From assembly GCA_947628025.1 (NCBI GenBank), contig CANQYH010000122.1, forward strand, positions 1 through 8,748: a stretch of DNA of 8,748 bases, written 5' to 3'. How positions within the stretch are numbered: the first letter of the stretch is position 1; every line of letters begins with the position of its first letter. A program made the position numbers and the translations under genes. Below, in pieces: positions 1 through 6,000 of this stretch. Under the pieces are notes generated by a model. That model saw only the letters and a list, made by a program, of their open reading frames with translations, did not search any database and was not told the origin of the DNA. The stretch is from an uncultured Lachnospiraceae bacterium (GTDB lineage: Bacteria; Bacillota; Clostridia; Lachnospirales; Lachnospiraceae).

Positions 1-42
1 CACGCTCACCAGGTTTCCGTCGCCCGGCGTTACTTCTGCCTT
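1..42 (-). repeat. Start of DUF11 repeat 15 (cut by window edge)
   Basis: Fourteen residues, KAEVTPGDGNLVSV, match the opening of repeats 12-14 (KTEVTPGDGKLVSV type). The array therefore continues past the left edge. Confidence 0.9.
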
Positions 43-3000
43 GTGCGGGCCCTCCAGCGGGTTCTCCGGAATCTCCGTCTCTTTCTCCGGGTTATCGCCG
101 ACCTTTACAAACGCCTGGTTATCCACCATGTATTTTTTCAGCGCGTTCCCATTGACTTTCACGGCCAGCTTCACGCTGCCCTCTGAATTCGCCGCCGCAT
201 TTTCAATCGTCCAGGTCACCGTATGCGTGGATGCGTCATACACGCCATTCGTATCCGCGCTCACGAAGTCCACGCCCTCATCCAGCGGGTCACGGATGAT
301 CACTTTTACAGCCTTATCGTACGGATTCTGCCAGGTGATCTCGTATTCGATCGTATCTCCCACGTTCACCGGTTTTCCGTCGCCCGGCGTTACCTCCGTC
401 TTGTGCGGCCCCTCCAGCGGGTTCTCCGGCTTCTCCGTCGCTTTCTCAGGATTATTGCCGACCTTTACGAACGCCTGGTTATCAACCATGTATTTCTCCA
501 GCGCGTTCTCGTTGACCTGCACGGTCAGCTTCACGCTGCCTTCTGAATTCGCCGCTGCATCTTTGATCGTCCAGGTTACCGTACGCGTGGACGCGTCATA
601 CACGCCACCCGTATCCGCGCTTACGAATGTCACGCCCTCATCCAGCGGGTCGCGGATGATCACGTCTGTGGGCACATCGTACGGATTCTGCCAAGTGATC
701 TCGTAATCGATCGTATCTCCCACGCTCACCAGCTTTCCATCGCCCGGCGTTACCTCTGTCTTATGCGGATCCTCCACCGGGTTCTTCGGGATCTCCGTCT
801 CCTGCTCCGGCTCATTGTTTACGGACACATACGCCTGGTTATCAACGACCTTTTCTTTCAACGCGTTCTCGTTGACTTTCACAGTCAGCTTCACCTGGAT
901 CTTTGATTTCGCCGCCGCATTTTCGATCACCCATGTCACCGTACGCGTGGCTGCGTCATACACACCATTCTTATCCGCGCTTACGAACGTCACGCCCTCA
1001 TCCAGCGGGTCGCGGATGATCACTTTTGCAGCCTCATCGTACGGGTTCTGCCAGGTGATCTCATATTCGATCGTATCTCCCACGCTCACCAGCTTTCCGT
1101 CGCCCGGCGTACGTTCCGTCTTGTGCGGTTCCTCTTTCGTGTTCGTGCAGACAACTGACACCTGCGTGGCTTTTTCAATCGTACCCTCATTAGAGCCTTT
1201 CCAGTTTACTTTGTAGCCCTCGTTATCGCTTTCCGTGATCTCATACTTGGTGCCATCCGGCAGATCCAGAATCGTCACGCTCTCTCCATCCGCCAGATAG
1301 AACGTGTATTCACCGTTCTCAAAGTATGCCTCCTCGATTCCCAGCCCCGTAAACAGGCACTTGAATTTACCACTGATAGAAATATCTTCGTCTTCTCCAG
1401 TCTTTTTGTTTTTTACAGTCTTGTACAGCTTTACAGTGAACGCAAAGCTCTTGTTTTTATCCCCTTCTTTCCCGTCTACTACCTTGGTCAGCTTCAGACT
1501 GCCGCATTTGATTTTATTCTCGACCGTATTCGTCCACTTCTTAATGTTATCGCCCACTTTGACAGACCCGGTATTTGTTACTTTCTTCTCCTCATCATTC
1601 TCCTTATTTTTGTAGGCTTTCTCAGTAACTCTTACCGTCAAGACGACTTTGCCGCGCTCATGGGCATCTCTCTCTCCCAAGGTCCAAGTGACCGTATTCT
1701 CGTTATACTCTATGAGATCACTTGTACCGGTCCCGTCCGCTTCCAGATAACCCGCGCCGCTTTCGTTGCTGTCCCACGCCCGGACAAATTCCACGCCCGG
1801 ATCCAGCTGATCCTCGATCACAATCGTAGCAGGACTTTCCTGATCATTCAGCCAGGTAATCTCATAGGTGATCTCCTGCCCCCAACCGACTCCCGGATAC
1901 TCCAGCGTCGTCCCATTCTCGGTATACTGGTATGTCACATCGAGGTCATCGATCTTCGTCTCTGTCTTCCTCGGCTCAAGCGGATTCTCGACGATCTCTG
2001 TCCGGACCTCCGACTTATTGCCGACTTTCACTCCGGCCTGGTTGCGGACCAGATCATCCGGCTTAGATGATCCGCTCGTATCCCCTGCTGCCTTTTCCCA
2101 CTGGTCAGACATATCCGGATGCCAGTAGTCATACGCATCCTGCACTTCTTCGTTTTCTTTCACCTTGACCAGCAGGAACACATCGCCGATTGCTTCTTTC
2201 GCTCTATTAAAGAGCTTCCATATAACGGTATGATGTTCGCTGTCATACTCGATCCTGACTTTATCTGCATTCGATTCCGTAGCAACGGAACTCTTTATCC
2301 TCTGCGCGTTCGAAGGCGTCGCCAGATGGAGAGCCGATGTATCATCATCAAAGTACGCATCGATCAGGTCCACGCCCGGATCCAGCGGGTCAGTGATGAT
2401 CACGTCAGACTCATTACCTTTCTGCTTATCAGGCTCATTATCCTCCTGGTCATCAAACTCATATCCCTCCCGGTTCCGCCAACTAATCTGGTAAAGTATC
2501 TCCTCGCCCGGCATCACCTGATTGCCTGCTCCAGGCTCCACTTCTGTCTTCTTGACATCAGGAGTCGGAACCTCGACAATGTTCGTATCCGCAGAATTAT
2601 TCCCAACCTGCACTTTAGCCCGGTTCCAGATCTCAAAGTCTGTCTCTATATTGCCATCCTGGTCTTTCAGTTCCGGTTTATCGTACGTCCAGGTATACTC
2701 AGCCTTTTCGTTGATCACAACCGTAAGACGTACAGTGCCATCTTCACCCGGCGCCCGTTTTCCCAGGGTCCAGATAACCGTACGGCTCTCTGCGTCGTAT
2801 TGGCCGCCATGATCAGCGCTTACAAAATCTACGCCCGGATCCAGCTGATCCGTAATCGTCACTTCGGCTTCCACGTCATACCCGTTCTTCCAATACACCT
2901 CGAATGTGACCTGCTTACCGATTTCGACAACGCCATCCCCGCTCGGATCTACTTTCGTTTTCTCCGGCACCGGATTCTCAACGACCTTGGTGAAGATCTC

Positions 3001-6000
3001 CGGATCATCTCCGACTTGTACACTGGCTCTATTGACCACCTGGTGATCTTTGCCGGTTTCCCCTGCCGTCTCTTCGTCATACATCCAGTACTTCGGTGCG
3101 TCCTCATTGACTTTGACCGTAAGGGTCACGACGCCCTCTTCCAGCGCATCTCTCTCGTGCAGATCCCATTCTACCGTATGTGTCGCAGGGTTATACAGAC
3201 CGCCGTTATCCGCGCTGACAAAATCCACGCCCGGATCCAGACGATCCCTGACCGTCACGTTCGCTGGCTCTGCCTTATAATTCTGCCAGGTGATCTCATA
3301 AGTGATCTCCTGTCCGATGCCCACCAGCGCGCCGTCGCCCGGATCTGTCTCTTCCTTATCCGGTGTCAGATGGTTCGTGATTTTCTCGGTAAGGCCCCAG
3401 GGATTCTCGCCCACCTGTACGCTTGCCTGGTTCTCGACCTCGCCGCTGCCTTTCTGATCGCTGTCCGTCTTATTCAGTGCATTCTCCGTAACAAGCACGA
3501 CCAGAGTCACGCTTCCCTGGGCTCCCGCTTTCTGTTTGCCCAAGTTCCACGTAACCGTACGCGTTTTGCTGTCATAAGAAATCGATGGACTTTCTTCACC
3601 GTCTTCAGACACGATACCGTCCTCATCCTGCGCATCCAGCGTCAGATACTCATCATAAGAAGCGCTGACAAATTCTACGCCCGGATCTAACTTATCGATC
3701 ACTTTTACTTCCGCCGGCACAGTCTCATAATTCTCCCAATCGATCCGGTAAGTAATCGTGTCGCCCACTTTCACACGCGGGCCTTCGAGATTTCCTTTTC
3801 CGTCGGCTTTCAGAGAATATTCAACCGATTTTCCGCCATATTCTTTATCTCCGTTGATTTCCGTCTCTGTCTTATGCTGCTCCGGCGTCGGGTTCTCCAC
3901 CGTCTCTGTCTGCTGCTCTGCGTCGTCGCCAACTTTCACATAGGCGGTGTTGTCTACATAGCCTGCGGAAGTAGCGCCCGCCTCGACCCTTACGGTCAAC
4001 GTGACCGAACCTGTCGCACCTGCTGGCTTCGGGCCCAGATTCCAGGTAACGGTACCGTCAGTATTGCAAGTGCCGCCATCCGAAGCAGACACAAACGTCA
4101 CATTCCGATCCAGCGTATCGCGGATCACAATTTCCGCCAGTGTATTCTTGTAGTTCTCCCAATCGATCTTATAAGTGATCTTATCGCCTACATATACTTC
4201 CGGGCCATGCCACTTTGAATCTGATTCTAATAACCTGTAATTCCCCTCACGCTCTCCGACCGCTTCCGACGAACCATCCGCACGCTCGACGCTCGTTTCC
4301 GTCTTATGCGGACCGCCGGTCGGATTCTCGATGATCTCGGTCTTGACTTCAGGATCGTCCCCGACTTGCACACCGGCCTGGTTCAGGACTTTATTATCTA
4401 CACCGGTGCCAACGTCATTCATACTATAATCCCATTTTGCCTGGGCTTTCTCGTTGACCTGCACCGTCAGCGTAACTGTACCGGAGATGTTAGCCTTCGC
4501 TTCCAGGTTCCAAGTAACCGTATGGCTCCTGCTGTCATATGTACCACCCTGGTCAGCACTCACAAAGTCCACGCCTGGATCCAGTCGATCCTTAATCGTC
4601 ACATTTCTTGCCTCGTCGTGGCCGTTAGTCCAATGGATCTCATATGTGATCACAGTGTCTACACCTACGGTCTGGCCTGCCCCCGGCGACGTCTCTGTCT
4701 TCTCTGGCAGCGGGTTCTCCACGATATCGGTATCGACCCAGTCGTCGTTGTCGACTTTCACTGCCGCACGGTTCAGGATCTTCCAGTCGTTATCCTTACT
4801 ATCATCTACAGAAACTTCCTTGCGGTCATCGTCGTCAGTGCCGTAATTCCACCCCTTAACTGCGTCCTTGTTGACCCGTACCGTCAAATCTACATAGCCG
4901 TCTTTCAAAGAGGCCTGCTCGCCCAAATACCAAGTGACCATGTGGGCGGTCTCATCATACTCGATCCTCGGGAAGACCGTGTCCGCCTGCGAAGTCGCCG
5001 CGTCGGCCGCGCTCAAAGTGATCCCTCTTTCCGCGCCTCCCTCAACCGTCCACGCTGCCCCGACAAACTCCACGCCCGGATCCAGCGGGTCACACACCGT
5101 GACATTCGCAGGCACATTCTTATAATTCTGCCAGGTAATCTGATAGGTCACTTCCTGGCCAACCTCGACCATCGTGCCCTCGCCCGGCTTCATCTCTGTT
5201 TTTTCCGGCCCTACCGGGTTATAGACCGTGTTCGTCTTCACTTCCGGATGGTTGCCGATTGCAACGCCGGCCTGGTTTTTCACCTCACCCGGACCGCCGT
5301 CGCCCACTGCGGCTCCCGGCAAAATCTTCACCTGCAGCGTAACAGAACCGTACGCGCCATCGGGCTGATCTTTAAGCGTCCATGTAACCGTACGCGTGGC
5401 TTCATCATATACGCCGCCATGTGAAGCCGAACCAGCTACATATTCCACGTTCCGATCCAGCGGGTCCGTAATGACCACATCGGCTGCTTCACCAGAATCG
5501 TTCTTCCAATCGATCTGATATGTGATCGTCTGACCGATCAAAGCATTCGGGCCGACCAGATTTCCGTTTTCGTCCGGCTTGAGATCTTCCTCAGTGATCT
5601 TCTGATCATCCAGATAGGTCTCCGTCTTCTGCTGCTTTTCTTCGGTCGGATTCTCGATCGTATTCGTCTCCTGTTCCGATCTGTTGCCGACTTTCACGTA
5701 AGCCGTATTGTCTACGTGCCCAGCTGTCACTGCATCCTTTTTCACCCGTACACTCAGGTATACGACGCCGGAGGCATTGGGCTCCTGCATACCCAGATTC
5801 CAGAAGACGGTATGCTGCTTATCATCTCCAGTGGATGTACCTGTATACTGAATCGCTGCAACCTCAGTCTCAGTTCCTCCGGTACCAGGAACTGTCACTA
5901 TCTTCGTTGTCGATACTGCAGCCCCCGCCGAAACAGCATCAGCATCCAACCTCACATCTGCAAGGCCGGCAGTTTTCCTATCAAAAGCAGCGCTGACAAA

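Larger units (their letters stand above)
1..1122 (-). repeat. 360-bp in-frame tandem DNA repeat, three full copies plus a partial
   Basis: The DNA repeats with a period of exactly 360 bp (units at 763-1122, 403-762, 43-402, partial at 1-42). A hand count comparing + positions 1-360 with 361-720 gives about 47 mismatches, close to 87% identity, with no indels. Short blocks such as CGCCCGGCGT, TCCAGCGGGT and ACGCCTGGTT are the same in each copy. Period and identity are far more regular than in the units at 1513-6720. Confidence 0.93.

Noticed and set aside
41..706. Plus-strand open frame of 221 codons with an internally repeated sequence
   Set aside because: The internal repetition only reflects the 360-bp DNA repeat of the minus-strand gene read in another frame; the Ser/Thr/Phe-rich product is a shadow.
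1..1122. CRISPR array or non-coding satellite repeat
   Set aside because: The 360-bp unit is far too long for CRISPR, lacks unique spacers, and keeps the reading frame with protein-level conservation.
2119..3690. Long plus-strand open frame (523 codons), and similar ones at 6751-8115 and 4306-5424
   Set aside because: All three are in the frame exactly antisense to the codons of the giant gene. They stay open because that gene rarely uses TTA, CTA and TCA codons. Their translations are rich in Arg, Ile, Leu and His with no domain pattern, while the minus frame gives clean repeats.
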